Made by a program: the position numbers and the translations under genes
From: Pholis gunnellus
Taxonomy: Eukaryota; Chordata; Actinopteri; Perciformes; Pholidae
DNA: 64,000 bases
Assembly (NCBI GenBank): GCA_910591455.2
Contig: OU342811.1
Location: 4,437,947-4,501,946, forward strand
Reading direction: 5' to 3'
Shown: positions 1 to 10,972 of the stretch, in pieces
Layout of the letters: every line of letters starts with the position of its first letter
How positions within the stretch are numbered: position 1 is the first letter of the stretch
The notes under the pieces: model-generated
Seen by the model: only the letters and a program-made list of their open reading frames with translations
Database searches by the model: none
What the model was told of the DNA's origin: nothing

Positions 1-635
1 TGCGAAAAAACGTTTGCTAGATCATAACTAACATTATTATTTCAGGAGATAAAACATTGCAATGCAATTTCGCCACATTTCCATTAAATGAACGTTAAAG
101 TTACTCCAACCCTGCTTGCCTTTGTGGACCAGCTTGCTCGGTTAACACCGTTACGATACAGACGTTGTTGCATCGGATGTCTGTGCTCAAACATCATGGC
201 TTGATAAATATAAAAATATTCTTTCATTACAGTCAGATAACAGCATTATTCGGGTCCTCGGGACAGGTTGTCAAGCTAACGTGCTGACCTCCCCTGACTT
301 TAGGCTGATCAGTAGGATGAATCGAGCCGCTAAATAAAATATATTTTATGTAGAAATCACTGTACTAGCTGGTTTCAACTCGAAATGACCTAACCTTAGT
401 ACAATTAAAACTAGCATGGTATTCTCATGCCGGTTAGCTAGCTTGCTACAAGCGCGGTTAACGTTCCCTGTTGAATATACACGGGCCAGGTGGACGAATT
501 GAGCTTCTTTCAGAAATCGAAATATCAAAAAAATATCTACTAATATCTACTAATCCACTAATATAATACATATCTAAATGTGTTAAATACACATCTCCAA
601 CCATATTAGAACAATTTGATAATGCTTGTACTTAC
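1..635 (-). other. Probable first intron (partial) of a gene leaving the left edge
   Basis: On the minus strand this follows the donor GTAAGTAC at 635-628. It is AT-rich and has no sustained open frame. No acceptor was recognised before the window ends, so the next exon should lie to the left. I looked for a box C/D snoRNA, common in introns of TOP genes, and saw none that was convincing. The intron call depends entirely on the adjoining promoter and exon. Confidence 0.45.
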
Positions 636-671
636 CACAAAGGCGGATGTCAGTGAACAAAGGAGAGAAAG
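636..671 (-). other. Putative 36-nt noncoding first exon with 5'TOP start
   Basis: Read on the minus strand, the predicted transcript begins CTTTCTCTCCTTTG: a C followed by a pyrimidine run, as in 5' terminal oligopyrimidine mRNAs. It ends at 636, directly before the consensus donor GTAAGTAC. The exon has no ATG, so translation would start in a later exon. A short noncoding TOP exon followed by a long intron is typical of some translation genes, for example ribosomal proteins and eEF1A. Which gene this is cannot be told here, because the coding part is outside the window. TATA spacing, TOP start and donor are seen; the gene class is inferred. Confidence 0.55.
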
Positions 672-691
672 TGCGCGAACGAGGTCCAGTC

Positions 692-699
692 TTTTTATA
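692..699 (-). promoter_or_regulatory. TATA box of the TOP-type promoter
   Basis: The minus strand reads TATAAAAA from 699 to 692. Its first base is 28 bp upstream of the pyrimidine start at 671, the normal distance for a vertebrate TATA box. A second TATAAAAG lies at 753-746 but has no pyrimidine start at the right distance. Confidence 0.55.
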
Positions 700-803
700 C
701 AGGTCCCTAGTGGTTGCTTTTTTTTTTTTTTAACTTTATTTAAAACTTTTATACAGCCAGTTTAAAACACTTTTTTTATTGTGTAGGTTTATAGGAGAGA
801 GAC

Positions 804-841
804 AATTTTGAGGGATAACTTGCATGTTATCCCTCAAAATT
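804..841. repeat. Perfect inverted repeat (16-bp stem, 6-nt loop)
   Basis: The arms at 804-819 and 826-841 are exact reverse complements around the loop TTGCAT. The hairpin lies about 130 bp upstream of the putative start at 671. It could be a MITE relic or a structural element; no flanking target duplication was identified. Confidence 0.8.
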
Positions 842-1228
842 ACATACATGTAATGTAATTTAATTTATTTCTTACATTATGTAATAAAACTATAATAACA
901 ATAATTTAAGAATTAGGACCAGGTAGTTTAAGAAACATAAAAAGGAAGTTGCATCCTTGTGAGACATGTGAGTCTTTTTTCAAACAATATAATAAATAGT
1001 TGAGATTAGTGTATGATAAGATAGAAAAATAAGTTAAAATATGTTCAAGACGGTGTGATAATGGTGAAGTAATAGAGTAAGTACTCTGGAGTGCAATAAA
1101 AGACCTGTACAGATATGGATATTTACAAAAAGCTTTAGATCAAAATACATGTTTAAATGTGCAGATATATATCAGAGTGAAGAGTGTAGAATAGCAGCTA
1201 ATAATATATATGGGGCTGGTTAAATATA

Positions 1229-2184
1229 TTGCAGTTTAATATGTGTCAAACACGTCACATTTCTACCACCGGCCCTCCGAGGTCGGTGGCAGCTAAGTTT
1301 GTCTGGCACGGGCTTAAGAAGGATGTGCGAAAGTGGGCCGGGACTTGCGTGATGTGCCAACTCTCCAAGGTGCACCGCCACATAAAGGCCCCATTGGCAC
1401 AGTTCTCTGTTCCAGAAAGGAGGTTCGATCATGTTAATGTGGACCCGGTTGGACCTCTTCCTCCGTCCTGTGGTTTCACACATCTCCTCACCATGGTAGA
1501 CCGAACTACTCCGGAGGTCGTCCCGCTGTTATCAACGACATCGGATGAGGCTCGGGCGTTCATTGGAACTTAGGTCGCCAGGTTTGGTGCCCCAGCTGAT
1601 GTTTCCTCAGACCGAGGCCCACAGTTTACATCGGAGCTCTGAAACGCAGTGGCAGAAAGCCTAGGGTTGAGGCTCCACCGGACTACTGCCTATCACCCAC
1701 AGTGTCCCTTGGTCTGCGACACAGCAGCAGGCCACTCTCCTGGAAAAAGCCAGTGTTCACACCTGTGCCTACGTTGCAACACAGCCTCCCAAATTCGCAT
1801 ATCCCGTCCAGCCTTAAGGCAGCAGAATATGTGTTCATTCGCCAGGACGGCCACCATGGACCCTTTAAAAGCTCCCTACGAGGGCCCATTTCGCGTACTA
1901 GAGACCGGGGACAAAACCTTCAAGGTGGACATTGGCGGGAAACTGGAGCATGTGTTGGTGGATCACCTGAAACCAGCACATCTGGACCTGGACCAACCGG
2001 TAAGGGTGGCCAAACCCCCACGTCGGTGGCATCCTCCTACGCTTCCAGCACACCGCTACAAGGCCAGGAAGCTTCCTCCGACGGTGATCAATTGGCATGG
2101 AGGGGAAAGCTTCCTCCACCTGAGAAATTGATTATTGTTATTTTTTATGTTTTCTCCAGTCTTGGTGAATTCTGGAGGGGCGTA
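1229..2184 (+). pseudogene. Decayed Ty3/gypsy pol: integrase and C-terminal region
   Basis: This is the end of a gypsy polyprotein. The first frame (1229-1573) carries the CxxC of the integrase zinc finger (CVMC), then the core motif HVNVDPVGPLPP with its Asp. A stop at 1570-1572 follows; beyond it the same frame continues with the second-Asp motif SSDRGPQF, another stop near 1641, and RTTAYHPQ. The segment that should carry the catalytic Glu is missing: the text jumps to the post-core region (APYEGPFRVLETGDKTF, DHLKPAH) in a shifted frame. No protease, RT or RNase H lies upstream, so the copy is 5' truncated and dead. The LTR follows directly after a purine-rich tract. Confidence 0.85.
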
Positions 2185-2391
2185 TGTAGTGGAGTCTTTG
2201 AAGACACTTGAGGACAAATCAGCAGGACTAGGGGAGTGGCATAACCATGAGAACGTGACGTCATGTTGGGTTTAAAGGAGGTGATGGCAGTGTTCGAGTT
2301 GAAATGTTTGTGAGAGTTGAAATAAACGACGATAGAGGTGAGAAGCCAAAAAGAGACACTTGTCGACTCGGTTAATCCCTGCGCTCCTACA
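2185..2391 (+). mobile_element. 3' LTR of the gypsy element (207 bp)
   Basis: It begins TGTAGTGGAG and ends CTCCTACA, so the termini are near-inverted TG...CA. It is preceded by the purine tract GGAGGGG and contains a polyadenylation signal AATAAA at 2321-2326 and a TTTAAA box upstream of it. Its position directly after pol remnants fixes it as a 3' LTR. The 5' LTR is absent, so target duplication cannot be tested. Confidence 0.8.
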
Positions 2392-2411
2392 ATATGATGA
2401 TTGTTTGGCTA

Positions 2412-2715
2412 TTTCAGTGCTGGCTGCCGATAAATCCGGCTTCCATGTCTCAGCCAGTTAAGGCCCATTACTATAGTGCCAGATTCGGCATCCATCAACG
2501 GGCCACAGCCCGTTTCAGTGCCGGCTGCCGATTAACCCGGCTGCCATGTCTCAACCAGAATAGGCCCGTGTCTATAATGCCAGATTCGGCCTCGATTTGG
2601 CATCCATCAACGGGCCAGAACCTGTTTCAGTGCTGGTTGCCGATAATACCGGCTGCCATGTCTCAGCCAGAATAGGCCCGCGTCTATAATGCCAGATCCG
2701 GCCCAGATTTGGCAA
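2412..2715. repeat. Three-copy tandem repeat (101-112 bp units)
   Basis: Units start at 2412, 2513 and 2625, each with TTTCAGTGC followed by GGCTGCCGAT-like text, a CATGTCTCA block and a CTATAATGCCAGAT-like block. Unit 1 is about 11 bp shorter, lacking the CTCGATTTGG present in unit 2; unit 3 runs into telomere-like repeats. The open frame across it (2394-2675) is an artefact of the repetition. Confidence 0.85.
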
Positions 2716-2718
2716 AAA

Positions 2719-2738
2719 TAGGGTTAGGGTTAGGGTTA
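2719..2738. repeat. Short interstitial (TTAGGG)3-like tract
   Basis: Three GGG blocks spaced as TTAGGG lie at the end of the tandem repeat. This is too short to be a chromosome end, and unrelated sequence continues on both sides. Confidence 0.8.
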
Positions 2739-3299
2739 TACGGCCGAGTCCGCTGGCTACCTGGGCAGTGGTTCTCAAACTTTTTCTGTCACGCCCCACT
2801 TTGGAGGAAGAAAAATGTTCATGCCCCACCGCCCCAACAACATGGTAACAAAATGGTCCATGTTGAACTTTTATTGAAATAACAACTTTTTGTGACTCCT
2901 CCATCTGTGCTTTTTCAAATAGAATAAAGAAAATTGCAATCACTTTCAAGTACACCAGATTGCTCCATCAGACAAAAGAAAAATACAATGTGCAATCACT
3001 TTGTTAGAACAATGCAAATTAAGTTCTATCTGTGCAAAAAATAACTAATATTTGGCATAAAATAGCTTATAATGGCTGCAATTAACCTGTTTTACACTGA
3101 ATATCTTTTCAAGATAATAAAAATAAAGTGCAACCTGTGAAAAAGCCATATGCTCACACATACCAGGAGCATTTTATTTTAAATATGAGCTTTAAAATGT
3201 AGCATTCTGGTGTACTCTGAGAAGAAAATTAAGTTTAAAGACGTTTACTTAAAGCAAAAAACAAATTTATTATTCAGTTATTAATCAGTATTTCAGCTC

Positions 3300-3300
<1 letters not shown>

Positions 3301-3358
<58 letters not shown>
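3301..3358. repeat. (TTA)n microsatellite
   Basis: An uninterrupted ATT/TTA trinucleotide run inside the hAT element. Confidence 0.95.
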
Positions 3359-3360
<2 letters not shown>

Positions 3361-4025
3361 CTTTAAAAGTTTTAGTCATATAAAAACATAGATAGCAAGA
3401 GTAGCGAGAACCATCGCCTGTACAAATAAAGTGATTAGTATTCATTGAACCCTGTTACTGTACGGCTTAATATTAATTATACTGTTACTGCACAGCTGTT
3501 AGAATTGTGGCCAATATTCTATTTGCAATTAATATGCATTCAATCCAGTTCAATTATTTAAATGAAAATGATAATCTACTCTTGCTAAGGTAGTTTATCA
3601 AGCGTCAAATAAAAGCTGTGATTTAACTGCACGTGGGACTGTTGGGACCGGAAGTACACTGGCTGTGGTCATCACAGTGAACAGTGTCTGTTAGTGTGAT
3701 GAGAGGGCACGTGAGCCCTTGTTGCTGTACTTGATCTCCTTGGAGCAGAGGCTGCATTTAGCATACCCTGCCTGTTACAGCGGGAAGCTGTACTCGCGTC
3801 TGTTTAGACCTCCACCTTTATCCAGGCCCAGCTCCACCTTTATCCAGGCCCAGCTCCTTCACATCTCAGCCCTGCGTCAAGCTGCGCTACACAAACAGCC
3901 TCCTCTTTGACCTCATCATCTCATCAGTATCTGGGCCTCATTTTCAAGTATTATCACCACGAAAGCGCCTCATTCTACTTCGGGTTTAACGTTAACAAGT
4001 GACCGCGCGAACTGAACCGGAACAC

Positions 4026-4046
4026 GGGGGGGGGGGGGGGGGGGGG
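4026..4046. repeat. G homopolymer (21)
   Basis: An unbroken run of G near the right end of the hAT element; its length may be unreliable in the assembly. Confidence 0.9.
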
Positions 4047-4521
4047 CATGTTTTATCACGTTACGTTTTTTCCTCCCAAATCGTGATAATGACGAACGTT
4101 AACAGTCCACAGAGTTCCGCATGCAGTGGACGGTAACTTAACCCAGCAAGTCTGAACTGTAACGGAACATAACAGAACTTTAATGGAGGGAAAGACGCTG
4201 TAGACATCTTAACGCTGATTGGCCAAATCTCGACACATCACATCAAAGATGTTTTATTGCGAAGATCACAACATCACCTTTTCTCTCTCACTCCAATCTG
4301 AGAAACGCTGGCTGGCCAGTTGACACCCCCCCTAAAAAAAACCCCAACTCTACGGATCTACACGATTCACGTAGATGATATATTTTGATTCAAAAAGGCG
4401 AATTTTCGCAAGTATGAATAAAGTTCTTGAAATAAAAAAATTCTGCATTTCCCTCTGCACCCCACCTGCAATACCGCTGCGCCCCACTAGAGGGGCGCGC
4501 CCCACAGTTTGAGAACCACTG

Positions 4522-7500
4522 CCCTAGGCCAAGTGCAACATTGTCAAGCGGTGCAGCTCCACGCCTGGTGTTGAAAAGTTGAGAATATTTGACCTTTAAT
4601 GCACATCTAAAAACCGCAACGTGCGAGAGGAGCGCAAGCAAGGCGCGCCATTCCATAGGCAAACAATAGTTTTGCAGACGACACGTTTCTAGAGACGTGT
4701 TTTGGTGTGATCGGGGCCCAAGTCCTGTGTTTGTCTGACCCATTGCCCCCTAGAGGACTCTCTCACTCTTTATAAAATGTCTTTATACAACGTTGGTTGC
4801 TCTGACGTCTGCGTGTTTAACAATGAAGCAGATGGGTTTACATGATGGGTGCACAGCCGCTAAAGGGTGTTGGGTGCATCTGTATCAAGATGTCAAGGGC
4901 CACTGCCCAAGCGTCGGTATTTAACACCCTGCGCTGGAAATGCTGACTTAAGTTTATAGGTAGTAACTCTTTGCTCCATTAATAATTAGTAAATTATTTG
5001 TTGATGGGTTATTTGGGAGAAGAATCTCTATGACTTAACATCTGAAAAGGTTTCTCATATTTACAAAATTATTATCTCATATTTAGGAAATCTCAAGACA
5101 GATTATCACTGGCGAGCCATAGCATCTCGACAAAAACAAAATATTGAATGATTATCCTCTAAGGACATGTCAAACCCTAAACTCTGAGAAAAAATATCAG
5201 CCAACGACCTGGTATCCACAACTCAATGGAAAACGTTGACAAAATGTATTACAATTTTCATCAATTAAAAAGAACTAAATTCTAATGTGAAACGTGGACA
5301 ACTGAATTATTAACTATTTTTCTTCAGTCTTATTCAACAATCTGCATGCATGTGAGGTGTTACTCATCGCCTGCTCCTGATTGGTCGAACAGAATACTTT
5401 TAGAAGCTGATTTAGCTGCTTGCCCTGTTGCACTAACAAGCAGCATCTTTCAGTAACCTGACTGTAATCACTAAAGATGGCGACAGCTGTAGCAATTCAT
5501 ACATGCACGATGCAAATGAGGGTAGAACTTATTCGAAGAATATGTTGCTAAAACAGCCTCTTATTCTTAGAAGGCTGTTGTACAGTTATGTTGAATGCAA
5601 CATTTTTCAGTCTAATAAAAGCTAGAACACGTCTGGCATTTGCTGCTGGGAGCCATAAAATATCATCTGCTGTCAACACTGCTGGTACTGTGTACTTGTG
5701 CGCACTTTGCTTTAAAGAAAAACATGAAAAAGATAATCAGTGCTTTAGAGAAGGATCCAGTGTTCACGCGGCTTATCTCCATCTGTGTCCAGTGAGTGTT
5801 CCGCTGACAGCGGTAGCTCAAAGCTTTGGTAATAGAAGCTTTTCAACACAAAGTTTCTGCCTTGATTTTCAACACCTGCTGGGAAATCCTGGTTTGTGGT
5901 GAGTCTGAACTCCTTTGGCCTGGCCTCAACTTCAGTCTGCAGACGCTACAAAGCAAGTGATTCATCTGAGCTGAGGCTGGTTTAGACCTAATCCTCAACT
6001 GCCCCACTGAAGTTACCTCCACATGGTTAAAGTGCCCTGCTCAGTGGCACCGTGTTAATTATACATTTACTCGGCCAAACGGAATTGTTTTCAATGTTTC
6101 AATCTCAGCTTGTTTTGTACTGGCAACTGGCTGCAGCTGTGTTCATACATGGACATCATTTCACCAGTGCCCTCAATTCTGCTTTTATTGTCTCAACCCC
6201 TTAATGTATCTATCTCAGCTTCCATTACAAATCTACCCCCATACAAGTGCATGGATTACGTTGAAACAGCACTTAAAGGGTAACTTAGTTTTTTTTCAAC
6301 CGGAACAATGAAAACATTTCCAACGTCATGGCTGAATAGAATAAAAGATATTTTTCTTCTCACGAGAAGTCCGAGCCTGATATCGGACAGAATTGTGTAC
6401 TCAGTTTTCATCATTAGTCCAACATTTCCTCCACTCTTCAACCGATTTCCATATTGAATAACCAATCACTTCTGTAAGTCAACACTGCTGTGGCGCCATT
6501 TGTGTTGCAAACCACGATGTTGGGCGATAAGAAGACATGCCACTGACGCTCACCAAGTAACAGTTAGTTAGTTAGTTAGTTTTATCCCTGACGCTGAATG
6601 GCATCATGAAATCACTGCTTCATGTCACGATGCCAGTCGAGTCAGTCAACTCTAGTCCAGGTTTCACTCGCCTTTGGCTCTGGTTTGGTCTCCACACAAA
6701 CAGTATCTGGCTCTTTAGCTGCTAAATGCCAGATGCCTGCTGCTGCTGCTGAAGTTAATGAGAGATGCTGAGTAAATGCTCAGTCAAAACTATGAGATGA
6801 AGGAGGAAAAAACATGCAAAGAGCTCCAGAATTGGTTAGAATTGTATGTGCCCTATTTAAGTGACAAATTAATTTATTAATAAAAAAGAAAACGGATGCT
6901 GAGTAGTGGACTTTTAAAGAGAACCTGGCTACAAGAGACTGTCACTTCAATTTGACTTTATTTCAATAAATACCCAACCGTTCTGTGTTGGAAAGGAAAC
7001 ATGATGAAATGGGATCCATGAGATTATTTGCTAAGGAGTCAGAGATTCCATTTATGGGCAGCAATCATTCCAGTTTCTTTTAATAGTTCATAATAGTAAC
7101 ATCTCTATCCTTTAAGCAAACGTGAGTTCACAGGTGTTAATGCTTTCGAGTGGTTGTGTGACAACAAATCTGTGACAGGGTTTTAAGGAATAGCGAGAAC
7201 GTGCAGAGTGATGGTGAGAGAGATTTGTGGTCAGCGCCCTGCGCACACTCAGTCAGCTCCCCAGATGCATTACTAGACCGTACTGCCACCTACTGATGCA
7301 AAACAAAGATGAACACAAGATTCTGCGGTGGCGAAAAAAAAAAATAATGTTTAAAAAAATTTAAATCGCAAAAGACCTTAGTGGGCATATCAAGACAAAG
7401 GTATAGAGCGGATGAAATGCTAAGAAGAGTGAAGTCGACATAAAAAGGGTGCGAGGTGAGGACAGGAGACGAGGAGGAGCGGAGGAGGGAAAGGGAAAAG

Positions 7501-8530
7501 GACGGGGGAGAGAGAGAGAGACAAGCATGTGTCAGATTTCTGCGAGCCACGTGGGAACAGAAGAAACAAGGCCATCATCTGTGCGGCGAAGTGACAGCTG
7601 GGGGGATGTTTGGCTGCACTTCCAACACTTTTGTCTGTTGTCGCTAAAATAGAGCAAGCGTCTAAAGCTCCCAGCCCACCGCCTGGAAAAAAAAGAGGAT
7701 CAAGAGCTTTCGTGAAAGGAGAGCCAATAAATGCTTCTGTTGTACCACATACTGCCTTCGCTTCTCTTACCTGGCACGCCCCTGTTACAGCACGACGCAG
7801 GAACAAAGAGGCCCTCTCAGCGTTTGTTCAGGAATGTAACTCAGCCGTCTCAAAAAACAAAAGGACTTCTGCCTTTGTTTTTTTCTTCAGAGCGAGAACT
7901 TAATTAAAGGTTTCAATTTCAAACGAGGAAGAAGTTTTACTTTAAATTGAAGTACTGTGAAAGTAGTATTTTAATTCAATCAGTTTAGATTGAGCCGCAG
8001 TTATTCGTGTGAGTGCTGTTGCTCTAAAAGTCACTGTTAGTAATCAGGCACACTGTTAATCCCACTACTCAGATCACTTAGGCTGAAGCAGTTTTTCGTT
8101 TTGTAGTTTCGTTTTTGTGATATTTCTGCCTTTACTAATATAAATGTACAAAAGTGTAAGCAATGCAAAGTACTTTCCCACAGTAGAATCACTTATTAAC
8201 ATTCATTCTTGATGACAGGCCAAAATAAGACTTCAAAGATTGTCTATCGGGCAGAAGAAGCCCCACTCTGTTGGAACCGTTGGACATGCAGAAAGACTTG
8301 TGGTTCTTGCAGATTGAGTCACGTCAGTTTCAGGAGTCTCATTCACCCACTTTCATTCACATCATATCAATAATTTAAGCTGATGAACTTTATAGTTTTG
8401 AACCAGGACCTCTAGTATAAGTATCGAATTGGACCCAGTGTCAGCAGATCCCTTGTATATCAGGACATCACTTGTAAGGATAGTGTAATTTTTTTTTAAT
8501 CGTCATATTTCATGCAGATCGTCTGGTGTT
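4522..8530. other. Non-coding stretch
   Basis: Apart from the small TTAG array at 6562 I see no supported gene here. Open frames at 5588-5902 and 7420-7903 lack splice signals, recognisable domains or coding-like codon use; the latter cross a purine-rich run at 7449-7520. The block near 6240-6540 looks like diverged repeat, but no second copy was found in the window. Confidence 0.6.
6562..6582. repeat. (TTAG)5 microsatellite
   Basis: Five tandem AGTT units. Confidence 0.85.
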
Positions 8531-8534
8531 CAAC

Positions 8535-8620
8535 ATGAAGCTTTCCTGTCATGACTCCTCTTCTCTGTTCACTACACTGGCTCACTGGCGCATCCAGTTC
8601 AAGACTCGACGCTATGATCA
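8535..8620 (+). pseudogene. Possible short LINE relic
   Basis: Translation gives TLAHWRIQFKT, close to the HWLPV-x-RIQFKT motif found near the C-terminus of some fish LINE reverse transcriptases. It is a few dozen bases with no other domain, so the call is weak. Confidence 0.3.
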
Positions 8621-9111
8621 CTTAGAAAATGCCTCTTTTCTTTAAGAACAAACAAACAACCTCTAAGCAATCGTGTTTTAGTGCTCTCAACACACTTTTA
8701 GTTGTTGCATGAGCACGATGCACGTTGAATCTTTGATGATATAGCTCCTGTTTGTACATAATACATTTAGTTATTTTCATATAAAGTTGTTAGGATTGTG
8801 CATACTGCTCCATTGGTACATCCAAACGTTCAATAATTCAACATCCTGCATCCTGGAAAATGTAGAAGAAACAAAAAGGCTTGTAAATCCTGCAACGCTC
8901 TGACTACATGAAGCAGCTTCTTAACCCTTTCAATATTGGCCGGTCAGTCTTCACTCCACTTCATGCTGATGACTGTCGTGGTCTTATAGGTTGAGTGATG
9001 AGCTCCATTGACACAACTGACAGGTGAGTCCTCCAATCAGCTGAGGTTTAGCCATCAACAAGACCCCAAGGAGATTTTAGTATTGAGTGACTGTCGGTCC
9101 TCGAGGACAAT

Positions 9112-9894
9112 TGTGGAGAATTTAAGTATTAAAAGTATTATTTAGTAGAATTAATAACACCCCTAGTGGTGAATAAAATTGTCACAATGATGAGAATGTA
9201 AATTATGTTAAGAGTCACAATATAGTTACTTATGGAATGTAATATAGGTTTACAGGATGTTTACTTATAGAAGATATTATATGTTTGCAATAAGTTTACT
9301 TGTAGGAGTCTTTAACATAATCATTGGAAGTATTGAACCAAAGTACAGTCACATAGGTTAGGGGGTTCTGAGCCATGAGGCAGAGAGATCAGGGGAGATA
9401 GGGTCAGTGAGGAATGCAGAGGACAGGCTCTTCACGACCATATAAGGGAATAGGTCGAGGACCAGAGACATCAAAGGGGACATCAAAGGGGACACAGAGG
9501 AGCTGGACAGATGACCAACAGAGCAGGAGGAGTCCGGACGACTTCAACCAAACACTGAGCTGATAACTGGCCAAAGCCATTAGGGGTTTATTGTATTTCG
9601 GCCAATCACAGAGGCTGATACTGGACATTTAAACATTCGGACAGAGACTTTTAAATATAGGAGAGTTCCAGAGAGTTTTGGGTTCTGTTCGCGCCGTTAC
9701 CACTCGGGAGTTGACCAGCTGAGCTGGCCGATTAGGTGGGGCAAGTGAGGACTCAGCCCCAAGGGACATATTGATATCGATAGAGTAATTCTATCTGCAA
9801 CTGTTCTAGCTTCTCATGTTAATTCAATACTTTTTGATTGTAAGCCGGATCCAGTTCATTTTTGGTGGGACTTTGCTGCAGAAAGTTAGCAACA
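9112..9894 (+). mobile_element. LTR-like block, probable solo LTR
   Basis: It starts TGTGGAGAAT. It carries promoter-like TTTAAATATAGG near 9650, then a G/T-rich leader, a decayed polyadenylation region (AATACT near 9827), and a stretch ending TTAGCAACA. This order fits a retroviral-type LTR. No matching target duplication was found for any tested start and end, so both limits are provisional. It contains an immediate tandem duplication of GACATCAAAGGG at about 9467-9491. Confidence 0.4.
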
Positions 9895-10803
9895 GCAGAA
9901 GTCCAGCCGCCTGTCTCTCCCCTGAAAAGGTCTCAGCTCGACACCATCTCAAACCTCCAATCAAAGGATTAGTACAGCTGCAGCCCGTAATCATCGCCTT
10001 CTTATCCCGACGCCAGGTCCCAGTAGAGCTGAACAGCATCATGGGAGCATTTGACCCACATGTCCTGTGACATGATTGTGAGGAGGAAAGGAAACTCTGT
10101 TTAGTGTGAAGTTTTGAGCCACACTGAAGAAACAATTAACAGTGAAGTACATGATGTGATTCATGTCCTGAGTTAAGGAACTAACATAATTCTACAGATC
10201 CTGAGTCATCGTTCACTCAAATGTGGAAGCTTTTTTTTTGCAGTAAGTCACTTTTCAAAATGTCAGTAATAATTTCAGACGCTCACAGCAGGAAATGACC
10301 TCGACGTTCAGTTAGCGCTTCCTGGAAATAATGTGTTTGGCCAGTTCTACAATGCAACCGAAAAACAAAAACGAAGAAAAATACCATTGAATTATTTAAA
10401 TTATGTCTGCAGCGGTAATGAGAGACAGAAGCAGACAGAAAATAAAAAGAGTCCTCTGCAATTTGTGCTGAGTGTCCTTGAATGGAGGGTGTGCAGATCC
10501 TGTGATCCTGAGGACAGGACGAAGAGGGCAGGCCTTACTGGTGGAGATGACAGAGAGAGAGAGGGAGAAAGGCTTCATGTATGCCTTTCTTCGAAATCTG
10601 GTCTGCATGCAGCTACCCTATGAGAATAATAATATATCTGATTACAAGCTCTGCACCTCTGCCAGGGCGCTTATTATCAGTCCCAACAGCAGCGCTGGAG
10701 TTTTTTTCACCTTTGTGTGTAGTTGAGATCCAAATGAAGTTCGAACATAAGTGTGGTCCGACCAAGGGTGCCGGAAGTAGGGGGGTAGGAAGTGGGGAAG
10801 GAG
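9895..10803. other. Non-coding stretch
   Basis: No gene, RNA or repeat is recognised. Overlapping short frames at 10333-10862 have no consistent codon bias. Confidence 0.55.
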
Positions 10804-10972
10804 CCATTGGCCACACGCTGGTGCAATCCCATTGCAAGATGGTCTCTAGTGCATTCTCGTAATCGGCATTGTGATAAGATCATATTTTTGCATGGGAAGT
10901 AAAAAGCTGTCATGATAACTAGAGACCATCTTGGGATGAGATCACACCGGTTGCGACGTCAATGGCCAATGG
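10804..10972. repeat. Foldback (long imperfect palindrome)
   Basis: A perfect 16-bp inverted pair, 10835-10850 and 10918-10933 (CAAGATGGTCTCTAGT and its complement), sits inside a wider imperfect palindrome. The outer arms are CCATTGGCC (10804-10812) and GGCCAATGG (10964-10972). The central loop is about 67 nt. This is hairpin-forming, as in foldback MITEs; superfamily unknown. Confidence 0.75.

Larger units (their letters stand above)
2766..4521. mobile_element. Non-autonomous hAT element (about 1.76 kb)
   Basis: The left end reads CAGTGGTTCTCAAACT and the right end is the reverse complement AGTTTGAGAACCACTG, a familiar hAT terminus. Both ends continue inward with a CGCCCCAC motif. The interior has no transposase frame, is AT-rich, and holds a TTA microsatellite and a G homopolymer. 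hAT elements make 8-bp target duplications. The best comparison here is ACCTGGGC (2759-2766) against CCCTAGGC (4522-4529), 6 of 8 matching, and it needs the terminal C to be shared. The insertion is old or the duplication has decayed. Confidence 0.85.

Noticed and set aside
804..841. Partial resemblance of the hairpin to a homing endonuclease site (TTATCCCT)
   Set aside because: Only a half-site matches and there is no associated endonuclease gene; the perfect symmetry explains it better.
2719..2738. Telomere end
   Set aside because: Only about three repeat units, with unrelated sequence continuing on both sides.
7420..7903. Overlapping ORFs on both strands (up to 128 codons)
   Set aside because: They cross a purine-rich tract that suppresses stop codons; no domain or splice signals are seen.
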